Origin: an uncultured Treponema sp.
GTDB taxonomy: Bacteria; Spirochaetota; Spirochaetia; Treponematales; Treponemataceae
DNA length: 10,286 nucleotides
Assembly (NCBI GenBank): GCA_946538795.1
Contig: CAMNGY010000017.1
Span: 1-10,286 of the forward strand
Direction of reading: 5' to 3'
A program made the position numbers and the translations under genes. The notes beneath the pieces were generated by a model, which saw only the letters and a program-made list of their open reading frames with translations, searched no databases and was not told where the DNA came from. Each line of letters opens with the position of its first letter. The stretch's first letter is position 1. This document shows, piece by piece, positions 1 to 6,496 of this stretch.

Positions 1-1570
1 CAAAGTCCACGCCCTCCATTCCGGATGTGTCGAACGCCTCCACACCGCTGTCAGCTTCCTCAAGGGGAGCCGTAGCATCCATGTCCGGAATCTGCATATC
101 ATCTGTGCCGGCCATATCAGAGGCGGTCGCGTCAGCGTCCAGATCGGGGAGCTGCATGTCGTCCGTACCAGCCATATCAGTGGCGGTCACATCCGCACCC
201 AGGTCAGGGAGCTGCATGTCGTCCGCACCGGCCACATCTGTGGCGGCCTCATCAGCGCCCAGGTCCGGGAGCTGCATATCGTCCGCACCGGCCACATCTG
301 TGGCGGCCTCATCCGCACCCAGGTCCGGGAGCTGCATATCGTCCGCACCGGCCTCATCTGTGGCGGCCTCATCAGCGCCAACGTCTTCCAGGCCTGAAAT
401 ATCCCCAAGTGCTGCAACGGAGTCCATGCCGGATTCATCAGAAGAAACGCTCTCATCTTGAACGGGAACATCGTCACTGAAAATGCTCTCATCCAGCGCA
501 GGCTGCTTTTCTTCACCTGACGCAGCGTCCGCAACAGAGGTCTGATCAGAGAAATCAAGGTTATCCAAATTCCCGACATCAAAGGTCTGCTCCCCGGCAG
601 CCTCTTCCTGAATATCAGGCTGTGCCTCCTGGCCCTTCCGCTCTTCGTAAGCTGCCAAGGCGTTCAAATCCGGCTCTTCTTTGAGGTCATCCGGCAAATC
701 CTGGGAAAGATCCAGTCCTTCGGCGGAATCAGAGAAGTCTGAATTTGCTCCGTCCATATCAAAGGCCGCAGGCACCTCTTCCCCAGAAGCCGGTGCGGAA
801 TCATCCATAATACCATTATCAGCTACCCCTGTCGCCTCTGAGGTCTCAAGAGCCTCAGGAACGGAAGTCTCTTCGGAGACGGAAGCAACCTCAGGAACAG
901 GTTCTGCCGGAGCGGGTTTCTCTGGTTCCGGGACAGGGGCTGCGGCGGCCTGCGCGGGGTCAAAAGCCTTTGCGAAACTCGCAAGGTCAAAGTCATCGGA
1001 GCTTTCTTCGGCAGAAGCGGCGGGAGCCTGGCTTTCGGCCTCCTTCTCCTCAACCTGTTCCTCTTCTTCCTCTTCTTCTTCAACAGGAACGGTACCATCG
1101 CCACTGAACGAAAGGAGGGAATCCAAGTCCATGTCCTCTATGGGGGTGGCTTTGACTTCCTCCTCCTCTTCTTCCTCTTCCTCTACAGGATCCTCGAAGT
1201 CGCTCAGATCATCTGCCATGATGCTCAAATCGGACCCAGGATTAAGGATGTCTGACATATCGGGCATGGCAGGAGCCGCGGATTCCGCAGGCGCGGAATC
1301 TTTCTGTTTGCTTGAGCCATCGTCAAAAAGGCCCTCTACATTGTATTTCTCACGCTCCCTTTCGGCAGCGGCGGCCTCGGCCTGCTGGACCTCCTCCTCA
1401 GAGACAAACGGCATTCCGTCAGCAAAATCTGCGGAGTCGTCGGCCACGGTAATCTTTTTGGGAATCTTGACCGTAACAGGCTTTTCTCCCCTGGCGGAAC
1501 GAATCTTCACCTCGTCGCCCAAGTTCAATATATCCGAGTTAAACTGTTTTAGCTGATTTAATCCTGGCAT
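1..1570 (-). CDS. flcA: Acidic repeat protein, probable periplasmic flagellar collar protein FlcA (partial, C-terminus outside window)
   Basis: The frame is open from ATG at 1570 to the left edge, giving 523 visible residues and no stop, so the C-terminus is missing. The N-terminus begins MPGLNQLKQF and has a basic patch near residues 22-38 (KIRSARGEKPVTVKIPKK). The rest is extremely acidic and probably disordered, with runs of nine Glu (130-138) and eight Glu (164-171) and five tandem 20-residue units at 398-497. An in-frame TAA lies 27 bases upstream and no other start codon intervenes, so ATG 1570 is the start. The N-terminus resembles what I remember of treponemal proteins annotated as FlcA, the collar protein that helps assemble the flagellar stator ring in spirochaetes. 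The tetratricopeptide region expected for that family would lie beyond the window. The gene call is firm; the FlcA name rests on recall of the N-terminus and the acidic middle, so it is moderate. No Shine-Dalgarno site is properly placed. Confidence 0.6.
   Translation of the reverse strand, partial: MPGLNQLKQFNSDILNLGDEVKIRSARGEKPVTVKIPKKITVADDSADFADGMPFVSEEEVQQAEAAAAEREREKYNVEGLFDDGSSKQKDSAPAESAAPAMPDMSDILNPGSDLSIMADDLSDFEDPVEEEEEEEEEVKATPIEDMDLDSLLSFSGDGTVPVEEEEEEEEQVEEKEAESQAPAASAEESSDDFDLASFAKAFDPAQAAAAPVPEPEKPAPAEPVPEVASVSEETSVPEALETSEATGVADNGIMDDSAPASGEEVPAAFDMDGANSDFSDSAEGLDLSQDLPDDLKEEPDLNALAAYEERKGQEAQPDIQEEAAGEQTFDVGNLDNLDFSDQTSVADAASGEEKQPALDESIFSDDVPVQDESVSSDESGMDSVAALGDISGLEDVGADEAATDEAGADDMQLPDLGADEAATDVAGADDMQLPDLGADEAATDVAGADDMQLPDLGADVTATDMAGTDDMQLPDLDADATASDMAGTDDMQIPDMDATAPLEEADSGVEAFDTSGMEGVDF
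80..379 (-). repeat. Five tandem 60-bp in-frame repeats (20-residue units)
   Basis: Five head-to-tail units of exactly 60 bp run from 379 down to 80 inside the acidic protein. The consensus unit is GADEAATDVAGADDMQLPDL. The first three units in coding order are nearly identical in protein, and the 60-bp windows 241-300 and 301-360 differ at only 3 positions. The units nearest 80 have drifted (GTDDM for GADDM, and finally QIPDM). The unit length is a multiple of three, so gain or loss of copies would keep the frame. Confidence 0.95.
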
Positions 1571-1579
1571 AGCCTTATC

Positions 1580-1609
1580 ATTATACTCCGCAAATTAACA
1601 ATCTTTCAA
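1580..1609 (-). promoter_or_regulatory. Sigma-70-type promoter of the FlcA-like gene
   Basis: On the minus strand, TTGAAA (1609-1604) and a perfect TATAAT (1585-1580) are separated by 18 bp. Only nine bases separate the -10 box from the ATG at 1570, so the predicted transcript starts about 3 bases before the start codon, leaving no room for a ribosome binding site. Confidence 0.75.
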
Positions 1610-1652
1610 GCTCAATATCGGAATAAAAAAAGGCCACTATAAGAAATTTCCA

Positions 1653-1681
1653 TTGCAACAGGCGACAATTTGTAATAAAGT
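1653..1681 (+). promoter_or_regulatory. Possible promoter of the secreted two-domain protein gene
   Basis: TTGCAA (1653-1658) and a poor -10 TAAAGT (1676-1681) are 17 bp apart. The position suits a transcript with a short leader carrying the Shine-Dalgarno site at 1689-1695. The -10 box is weak, and the AT-rich surroundings offer alternatives, so this is tentative. Confidence 0.35.
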
Positions 1682-1703
1682 AAGAAATAGGGAGGCCGAT
1701 AAT

Positions 1704-2447
1704 ATGTGTATGGATAAGAATATCATCCGTTCTTTAGCCATTGCCCTTCTCCTTTCGCTTGTTCCCGTCCATTCGTTTGCGGCGGAAGCCCCAAGGGCCC
1801 TGACGGACGAGGAGGCGGATTACGCAAACCTCGTGACCAGCATAACAAAGGTCAAGGCCCCGTACATGAAGGACGGCTATATAGTGTTCACCGCTGAAAA
1901 GGACGCCCGCTTCGTCGGAATAGCCTTCGACTTCGAGAATTTCAAGACGATACACCCCTATCAGAAGCACAACAGCTACAATGAAAGCGGCGAGGTGAAG
2001 GATTCCCTCTTCTTCTATGCTCTCAAGCTTACCAAGGACATGCAGAAGATAAAGTACCGCATCGTAATAGACGGGCTTTGGACCTTGGACCCTACGAACG
2101 AAAGCAAGGGTTATGACAGGTCTACTGGTCTGCTCCTTTCGATTTACGACGCGACAAGGGAAATTCCCCCTGCTACCGAGCAACTGAAGGGCGGAATAGT
2201 GCGCTTCGTCTATCAGGGAGAATCCGGAAAGCAGATTCGTCTGGGCGGAAGCTTCACCAACTGGGACAGCTGGATATATGAGATGAAGGAAGTCCAACCG
2301 GGATTGTACCAGTTTGAGCTGAACCTGCCTCCCGGAACATACCAGTACGCCTATTTCACGGGAATGAACATGCTGGTTGACGCGACAAACCCGCAGAGGT
2401 GCTACACGACGGACGGCAAGACCGCATCCCAGATTACAATACGATAG
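1704..2447 (+). CDS. Secreted protein with two CBM48/AMPK-type glycogen-binding-like domains
   Basis: The 247-residue product has an N-terminal signal peptide: basic residues near 5-9, a hydrophobic core at 11-22, and likely cleavage after Ala26 or Ala27 (HSFAA|EAP), so it probably acts in the periplasm. There is no lipobox. Residues about 162-247 form a CBM48/isoamylase-N-type beta-sandwich, recognisable from RLGGSFTNWDSW (179-190), the LPPGTYQYAYF turn (208-218) and a closing strand at the C-terminus. Residues about 55-150 look like a more diverged copy (YIVFTAEKDARFVGIAFDFE, then KYRIVIDGLWTLDP). There is no catalytic domain, so the likely role is carbohydrate binding or a structural role in the envelope; the ligand is unknown. 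ATG 1704 was chosen because AGGGAGG (1689-1695) lies 8 bases upstream and the signal peptide then begins correctly; a TTG at 1653 would add 17 residues before it. The stop is 5 bp from the stop of the converging gene. Confidence 0.82.
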   Translation: MCMDKNIIRSLAIALLLSLVPVHSFAAEAPRALTDEEADYANLVTSITKVKAPYMKDGYIVFTAEKDARFVGIAFDFENFKTIHPYQKHNSYNESGEVKDSLFFYALKLTKDMQKIKYRIVIDGLWTLDPTNESKGYDRSTGLLLSIYDATREIPPATEQLKGGIVRFVYQGESGKQIRLGGSFTNWDSWIYEMKEVQPGLYQFELNLPPGTYQYAYFTGMNMLVDATNPQRCYTTDGKTASQITIR

Positions 2448-2452
2448 CAAGC

Positions 2453-3124
2453 TTATGCACTGAGGGGCGCAGGACTGTCGTTCCCGCCCCCGTTATCATC
2501 ATCAAATCCCTTTATATAAGCTATAAGCATGAGCCTTCTCAGAGCTTTGACCACAGCGTCCCTAAGCGCTTCGGTATGACCAGATGAATCAGGGGACAAA
2601 GCCAGCGCCCGCCCCATAAAATCAGACATCACAGGAACCGGAACAGAAGAAATTTTCTCAAGCTCGTTGCCTCTGTACTCACGGTGCTCGAAGGGAAGCA
2701 GCTTGTCGTCCGGGTAGAACTTGCATGGCCTCCACCTCCTTCTGCCCTCTTTGTCATAATCCCCTGCATAGCCGAACAGGCGGCATATAAGGCAACGTCC
2801 CTTGTATACAGTGCAATGATAGGGAGATGAGGGGTCAAACAGGATACATCCGTCAGCATTGTTGGCAGAGATGTGCCGACCTTCCATAAGCTCCTGCGCC
2901 AGATGAAAATCATTCTCAAGTATCCAGGCCGCAAGGTACAGGGATTCGGCTTCCAGCAGGTCCGGCTCAAAGTGGGAGCAGCAATCCCCGCACTCATCAA
3001 GGCAGGAAAATGAAGATTCTGACTTCCAGGCCTCCTGGCACATCTCTATATCATCATATATCTCGCCCAGGGAATCTATGAGCTCCTTCTCCCGGGTTCC
3101 CTCCAAAAACTTCAGGATTTCCAT
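2453..3124 (-). CDS. YkgJ-family cysteine-cluster protein (putative zinc- or iron-chelating)
   Basis: The 223-residue soluble protein carries the family's signature cysteine clusters: C41, C45, C48 and C49 (CLDECGDCC), then C93, C104, C111, C114 (GRCLICRLFGY) and C134 (RPCKFYP). This pattern matches the CxxCxxCC family (PF03692, YkgJ), whose members are thought to bind zinc or an iron-sulfur cluster; no reaction is established for most of them. It is the last gene of the response regulator-kinase operon, starting 13 bases after the kinase stop. The Shine-Dalgarno site GGGGGAG (3135-3129) lies 4 bases before the ATG. The C-terminus is Gly/Asp-rich and looks disordered. No terminator is visible in the 5-bp gap to the converging gene. 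The family call is good; the function and metal are not known. Confidence 0.85.
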   Translation of the reverse strand: MEILKFLEGTREKELIDSLGEIYDDIEMCQEAWKSESSFSCLDECGDCCSHFEPDLLEAESLYLAAWILENDFHLAQELMEGRHISANNADGCILFDPSSPYHCTVYKGRCLICRLFGYAGDYDKEGRRRWRPCKFYPDDKLLPFEHREYRGNELEKISSVPVPVMSDFMGRALALSPDSSGHTEALRDAVVKALRRLMLIAYIKGFDDDNGGGNDSPAPLSA

Positions 3125-3137
3125 GTATCTCCCCCAA

Positions 3138-4541
3138 TCAGGCAGTATTTCTGGGTATTGTTATTGTAAAGGCCGTGCCCTCGCCCAGAGTTGATGTAAC
3201 GTCTATATTCCAGCCATGCGTGTCTATTATGGTTTTCACGACGGAAAGGCCTATCCCCATGCCTCCCTCACGCCGGGAATTCGTCCCGCGATAGAAGATG
3301 TCCCAGATGCGCTTAAGGTCCTTTTCACCGATTCCTATCCCTGTGTCAGAAATTCTTATGAAAACCTCATCCTCCGTTTCATCCGCCTCTACCGAGATGC
3401 TGTCACCGTCCCTCGTGTAGCGGAGGGCGTTGGAATAGATGTTCTCCAAGGCCCGGCTGAACAAATTCCGGTCCATCTTCACCTGAGTTTCCGGCCCCAC
3501 GTCTATTCGGACATGAATATTCCTTTTGTAAGCTTCCGCCGTAGCAGCCGCGCTTCCCGTGAATTCCACGAGGATAGGCTTGAGATAGACGAACTCAAGT
3601 GTCTGCAGCCAGTCCGTGTTGTTGAGCTTCACGTAGTTAATGAGGTCATTTATCATGCCTTCCAGCTGGTCGGCCTTGGTATGTATGATGGAAAGGGAGC
3701 CTTTCACCTTGTCCATGTCAGTCACAACACCGTCGGTAATAGCTTCGGTGTATCCCTTTATAAGGGCGACCGGCGTGCGCAAGTCATGGCTTATGCCCAT
3801 GATAAACTTTGTGCGCCTGTCCTGATTGTCCTTGAGTGAGCCACGCATTTTCTCAAGGCTTTCTGCAAGGGATGTTATTTCGTTTGCGTTCTTGCCCTTG
3901 GGAGGCGCAATCTTTGTGTCCAACGCTCCTTGGGCAATCTTCTGCGTCGTTTCCTCTAATATAGTGATGGACTCGGAAATAGTCTGAGAAAGTCTCACCA
4001 GAAATATGGCACACACTATCTCGAAGATCACGAATGCGGCCATTACCGGAAAAATCAGGGATTGTCCCCACCACTTTCTTGGCTCTTTCTCCATGTGGGG
4101 CTTGGGCATTTTGGCCCGGCAGATTATAAGAATGCCTACTGGATTCAGCACTGACTCGGAAAGGCGGCGGGTAGGCCTCATTCCCAAGGATTGTAACTGG
4201 TAGTTGTAACTGCCGCTGGACATCCTCAGAAAATCAAACAGCTCAACCGCGGTCATGACAGTCCCTGCCTTTATCTCGGGGATGGAAGAGATGAGGACAG
4301 ATGAATTGTAGTAGACCATCGTTTCTATATTGGGCGGTATTCTCTTAAGCAACACGCCAAGCTGGTCCAGGTCATCGGCAGATATGTCCAGCCCTTCCAG
4401 CTTGCGAATCTCCTTGTAGCCGGACATGAGGTAACGCTGAGGAGATGTAACGAACTGGAATACAGGAAACGAAATGGCAATCACAAGGGGAACAAGGACC
4501 ATGAACAGAATCAGCAGCTGCAACTGCGTACGTATCTTCAT
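3138..4541 (-). CDS. Membrane sensor histidine kinase (two-component system)
   Basis: The 467-residue protein is a HAMP-type sensor kinase paired with the upstream response regulator. It has a first membrane helix at about 8-30, an extracytoplasmic sensor region at about 31-160 with no domain I recognise, and a second helix at about 162-183. A HAMP linker follows (about 184-240), then a HisKA domain with the H-box FIMGISHDLRTP and phospho-acceptor His252. The ATPase domain shows the N-box (RALENIYSNALRY, Asn367 and Asn371), G1 box DTGIGIG (399-405), F-box IWDIFYRG and G2 box GGMGIGLSVVK (426-436). All catalytic boxes look intact. It starts 30 bases after the regulator stop, with GGGA (4550-4547) 5 bases before the ATG. 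The stimulus cannot be read from the sequence. Confidence 0.93.
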   Translation of the reverse strand: MKIRTQLQLLILFMVLVPLVIAISFPVFQFVTSPQRYLMSGYKEIRKLEGLDISADDLDQLGVLLKRIPPNIETMVYYNSSVLISSIPEIKAGTVMTAVELFDFLRMSSGSYNYQLQSLGMRPTRRLSESVLNPVGILIICRAKMPKPHMEKEPRKWWGQSLIFPVMAAFVIFEIVCAIFLVRLSQTISESITILEETTQKIAQGALDTKIAPPKGKNANEITSLAESLEKMRGSLKDNQDRRTKFIMGISHDLRTPVALIKGYTEAITDGVVTDMDKVKGSLSIIHTKADQLEGMINDLINYVKLNNTDWLQTLEFVYLKPILVEFTGSAAATAEAYKRNIHVRIDVGPETQVKMDRNLFSRALENIYSNALRYTRDGDSISVEADETEDEVFIRISDTGIGIGEKDLKRIWDIFYRGTNSRREGGMGIGLSVVKTIIDTHGWNIDVTSTLGEGTAFTITIPRNTA

Positions 4542-4565
4542 AGCTGTCCCGCCCCCAGCGTCCTG

Positions 4566-4581
4566 CCATGCCTAGGCATGG
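4566..4581. repeat. Perfect 16-bp palindrome at the end of the response regulator gene
   Basis: CCATGCCTAGGCATGG reads identically on both strands. It covers the last codons and the TAG stop of the regulator and extends into the 30-bp gap before the kinase. In RNA it could form a 5-bp stem with a 6-base loop. It could be a protein-binding site, a small mRNA-processing hairpin or chance. Confidence 0.5.
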
Positions 4582-5270
4582 TTCCGCTCAAACTTATAGC
4601 CCATACCGAACATCGTAGTAATGTACTTTGGTTCGGAAGGGTTATCCTCTATTTTTTTGCGGAGACGCTGCACGTAGACTGCGACAGCCGTGTAGTCGCC
4701 ATATTGATTTTTCCAGACAGAATTATAGATCACCTCGGGGCTGAGGGGAGTTCCGGCATTGCGCACCAGGTATTCCAGGACCTCGTACTCCTTTGCGGAC
4801 AAGGGAATCTTCTCCGGACCGCGCTTAAGCACGCAACTGTTGCAATACATCGTATAGGGACCGAATGTCAGGGTTTCCTCGACAGAAGCCTCGGTGGCGG
4901 CCTGGCGGGCAAGCTTGGCCTGGACACGGGCGACCAGGACCTTGGGGCTGAAAGGCTTGGGAACGAAGTCGTCCGCACCGAGTCCAAGGCCGGCTATTAT
5001 GTCCTCATCCGCATCACGGGCGGACACTATGATAACGGGTATGGTAGCCTTGAACTGCTCCCTGAAACGCTTCAGGAACTCAAGGCCGCTCATTCCCGGC
5101 AGGTTCAAATCCAGAAGAACAAGATCAGGAAGGAAGCCCGCAACGAGTTTTTCCAAGGCTATCTCCGCCGTCTCGCAGGGCAAAGCCTCAAACCCGGCGT
5201 TCTCCATGTACATGGAGATCAGATCAGACATCTCCTTCACATCCTCAATGACAAGTATCTTGCTTTTCAT
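4572..5270 (-). CDS. OmpR/PhoB-family response regulator
   Basis: The 232-residue protein has a receiver domain (residues 1-120) followed by a winged-helix DNA-binding domain (about 132-229). Receiver landmarks are present: acidic pocket Glu9/Asp10, phospho-acceptor Asp54 (LLDLNLPGMSG), switch residue Ser83 (IIVSARD) and Lys105 (PKPF). The C-terminal domain has the usual OmpR-type core LSAKEYEVLEYLVRNAG and the recognition helix and wing region VYVQRLRKKIED...ITTMFGMGYKF. It is expected to be phosphorylated by the kinase encoded downstream and to bind DNA at its targets, possibly including its own upstream region shared with pfk. The ATG at 5270 has no good Shine-Dalgarno site: the nearest GGGA ends 13 bases upstream. 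A two-codon ATG-CTA-TGA frame overlaps the start. I saw no convincing promoter box for this strand. Confidence 0.94.
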   Translation of the reverse strand: MKSKILVIEDVKEMSDLISMYMENAGFEALPCETAEIALEKLVAGFLPDLVLLDLNLPGMSGLEFLKRFREQFKATIPVIIVSARDADEDIIAGLGLGADDFVPKPFSPKVLVARVQAKLARQAATEASVEETLTFGPYTMYCNSCVLKRGPEKIPLSAKEYEVLEYLVRNAGTPLSPEVIYNSVWKNQYGDYTAVAVYVQRLRKKIEDNPSEPKYITTMFGMGYKFERNHA

Positions 5271-5314
5271 AGCATAAGGGTAATCCCAAAGCGCTTTTTT
5301 TACAATAAAACCAC

Positions 5315-5323
5315 TGTTATAAT
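5315..5323 (+). promoter_or_regulatory. Distal pfk promoter (extended -10)
   Basis: TGTTATAAT is an extended -10 element with a perfect TATAAT at 5318-5323. The -35 position holds only a T-run (5295-5300), which an extended -10 can tolerate. Predicted start is near 5330, giving a leader of about 80 bases. Confidence 0.55.
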
Positions 5324-5327
5324 AAGG

Positions 5328-5345
5328 TGCGATAACGCATTTTTT
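5328..5345 (+). promoter_or_regulatory. Inverted repeat TGCG-N4-CGCA followed by a T-run at the distal pfk start site
   Basis: TGCG (5328-5331), loop ATAA and CGCA (5336-5339) are followed by six T (5340-5345). It straddles the predicted start of the distal promoter, so it is better placed as an operator than as a terminator, because a transcript starting near 5330 would lack the left arm. Function is inference. Confidence 0.3.
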
Positions 5346-5372
5346 ATTGGGGCAACCTTCTGGACAGCCCCC

Positions 5373-5402
5373 TTTTCAAAGCACCGTTTTCTCTGATATA
5401 CT
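5373..5402 (+). promoter_or_regulatory. Proximal pfk promoter giving a near-leaderless transcript
   Basis: TTTTCA (5373-5378) is followed after 18 bp by TATACT (5397-5402), which is preceded by TG one base away (5394-5395), making an extended -10. Only seven bases separate the -10 box from the ATG at 5410, so transcription should begin at or one base before the start codon. Confidence 0.55.
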
Positions 5403-5409
5403 TAGGGAT

Positions 5410-6495
5410 ATGACAAACTCGAAAGTCAAAACATTCGGCATCCTGACCAGCGGGGGCGATGCACCAGGGCTGAACGCCGCGATACGCTCCGTATGCCGCA
5501 CGGCAAAAATACAATACGGCATGAACGCCATAGGGATACGGAACGGCTACCGTGGCCTGGTCCAAGGGGATATGTTTCCCATAAAATCCGATGATCTGGT
5601 CGGCCTCCTGACAGTGGGGGGCACGATACTCGGGACGGCCCGTGACAAGCCATTCAAAAATCCCCTGCCGGATCCTGAGACCGGACTGCTGCCTGTGGAA
5701 GCCATAAAGGCAAACTACAAGAAGTGGGGGCTGGATGCCTTGGTCTGTCTGGGTGGCAACGGGACCAACACGACCGCAAGCCTGCTCGCAAACGAGGGAC
5801 TGAACGTCATAGGCCTGCCCAAGACAATAGACAACGACATAGAGAAGACGGACATGACTTTCGGGTTCCACACCGCCTTGGACGTCGCGACGGATGCGAT
5901 TGACCGCATTCACACGACGGCACACAGCCACAGCCGAATCATGGTCATAGAGGTCATGGGCCACAAAGCCGGATGGCTCGGCCTTTATTCCGGAATAGCC
6001 GGAGGCGGGGATGTCATACTAATTCCCGAAATTCCATACGATATAAATTCGGTGGCACAGAAAGCGATGGAGAGGAGGGATGCCGGCAAGAACTTTTCCA
6101 TTATAGTCGTAGCCGAAGGAGCCAGGTCCAAAGAAGAGGCCCTCCTGACAAAGAAGGAATTCAAGAAGGCACGGGCAGCCATGCCCTACTCCATAGCCTA
6201 TCGCGTTGCCCATGAGCTAGAGGAGGCGACCCACCTGGAATCCCGCGTGACCGTCCTAGGATACTTGCAGAGGGGCGGAACGCCATCCCCCTACGACAGA
6301 ATTCTGGCCACCCAGTACGGCACAGCGGCGGCCCACTTCCTTGCGAACGGGGATTTTGGAAAACTAGTTGCTTTGCAGAACGGAAAGATTGTCGGGGTTC
6401 CCCTTGAGGAAGTCGCAGGAAAAGTGAAGAACATTCCGCTGGATCATCCAATGATTCAGTGCGCTCGTGAGTTGGGAACGGGACTGGGGGACTGA
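5410..6495 (+). CDS. pfkA: 6-phosphofructokinase, group III-like with mixed ATP/PPi-type active site
   Basis: The 361-residue enzyme phosphorylates fructose 6-phosphate to fructose 1,6-bisphosphate in glycolysis. Family motifs in order: GILTSGGDAPGLNA (10-23), GGNGT (115-119), PKTIDND (137-143) with catalytic base Asp141, VMGHKAGW (182-189), PEIP (206-209), AEGAR (235-239) and GYLQRGGTPSPYDR (284-297). The donor-site residues are mixed. Gly118 matches the ATP-type position (Gly104 of E. coli PFK), Lys138 matches the lysine typical of pyrophosphate-dependent enzymes, and Asn117 replaces the usual Asp103. The phosphoryl donor therefore cannot be called from the sequence. The length fits group III enzymes better than the 320-residue E. 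coli form. ATG 5410 starts just before the first conserved strand; an upstream TTG at 5347 would add 21 residues without family resemblance. AGGGA lies only one base before the ATG, too close for a normal ribosome binding site. Confidence 0.93.
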   Translation: MTNSKVKTFGILTSGGDAPGLNAAIRSVCRTAKIQYGMNAIGIRNGYRGLVQGDMFPIKSDDLVGLLTVGGTILGTARDKPFKNPLPDPETGLLPVEAIKANYKKWGLDALVCLGGNGTNTTASLLANEGLNVIGLPKTIDNDIEKTDMTFGFHTALDVATDAIDRIHTTAHSHSRIMVIEVMGHKAGWLGLYSGIAGGGDVILIPEIPYDINSVAQKAMERRDAGKNFSIIVVAEGARSKEEALLTKKEFKKARAAMPYSIAYRVAHELEEATHLESRVTVLGYLQRGGTPSPYDRILATQYGTAAAHFLANGDFGKLVALQNGKIVGVPLEEVAGKVKNIPLDHPMIQCARELGTGLGD

Positions 6496-6496
6496 C

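Noticed and set aside
61..386. CRISPR-like periodic repeat
   Set aside because: The 60-bp units are contiguous with no unique spacers, stay in one reading frame and encode a periodic protein segment.
681..1556. 291-residue plus-strand Ser-rich open frame, with a similar one at 27-461
   Set aside because: Both are antisense to the acidic FlcA-like gene. Glu/Asp/Ala-rich codons read backwards give Ser-rich frames without stops, and the repeats at 27-461 mirror the minus-strand repeats.
1734..2450. 238-residue minus-strand open frame
   Set aside because: It lies opposite the secreted two-domain protein, which has a signal peptide, a strong Shine-Dalgarno site and a recognisable domain; the antisense product has no family features.
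5336..5350. Rho-independent terminator upstream of pfk
   Set aside because: The hairpin plus T-run at 5328-5345 has no upstream plus-strand gene within 2.8 kb to terminate, and it overlaps the pfk promoter start site, so an operator is a better reading.
4578..5396. 272-residue plus-strand open frame over the response regulator
   Set aside because: The minus strand encodes an intact OmpR-type regulator with all key residues, so the plus frame is a shadow.
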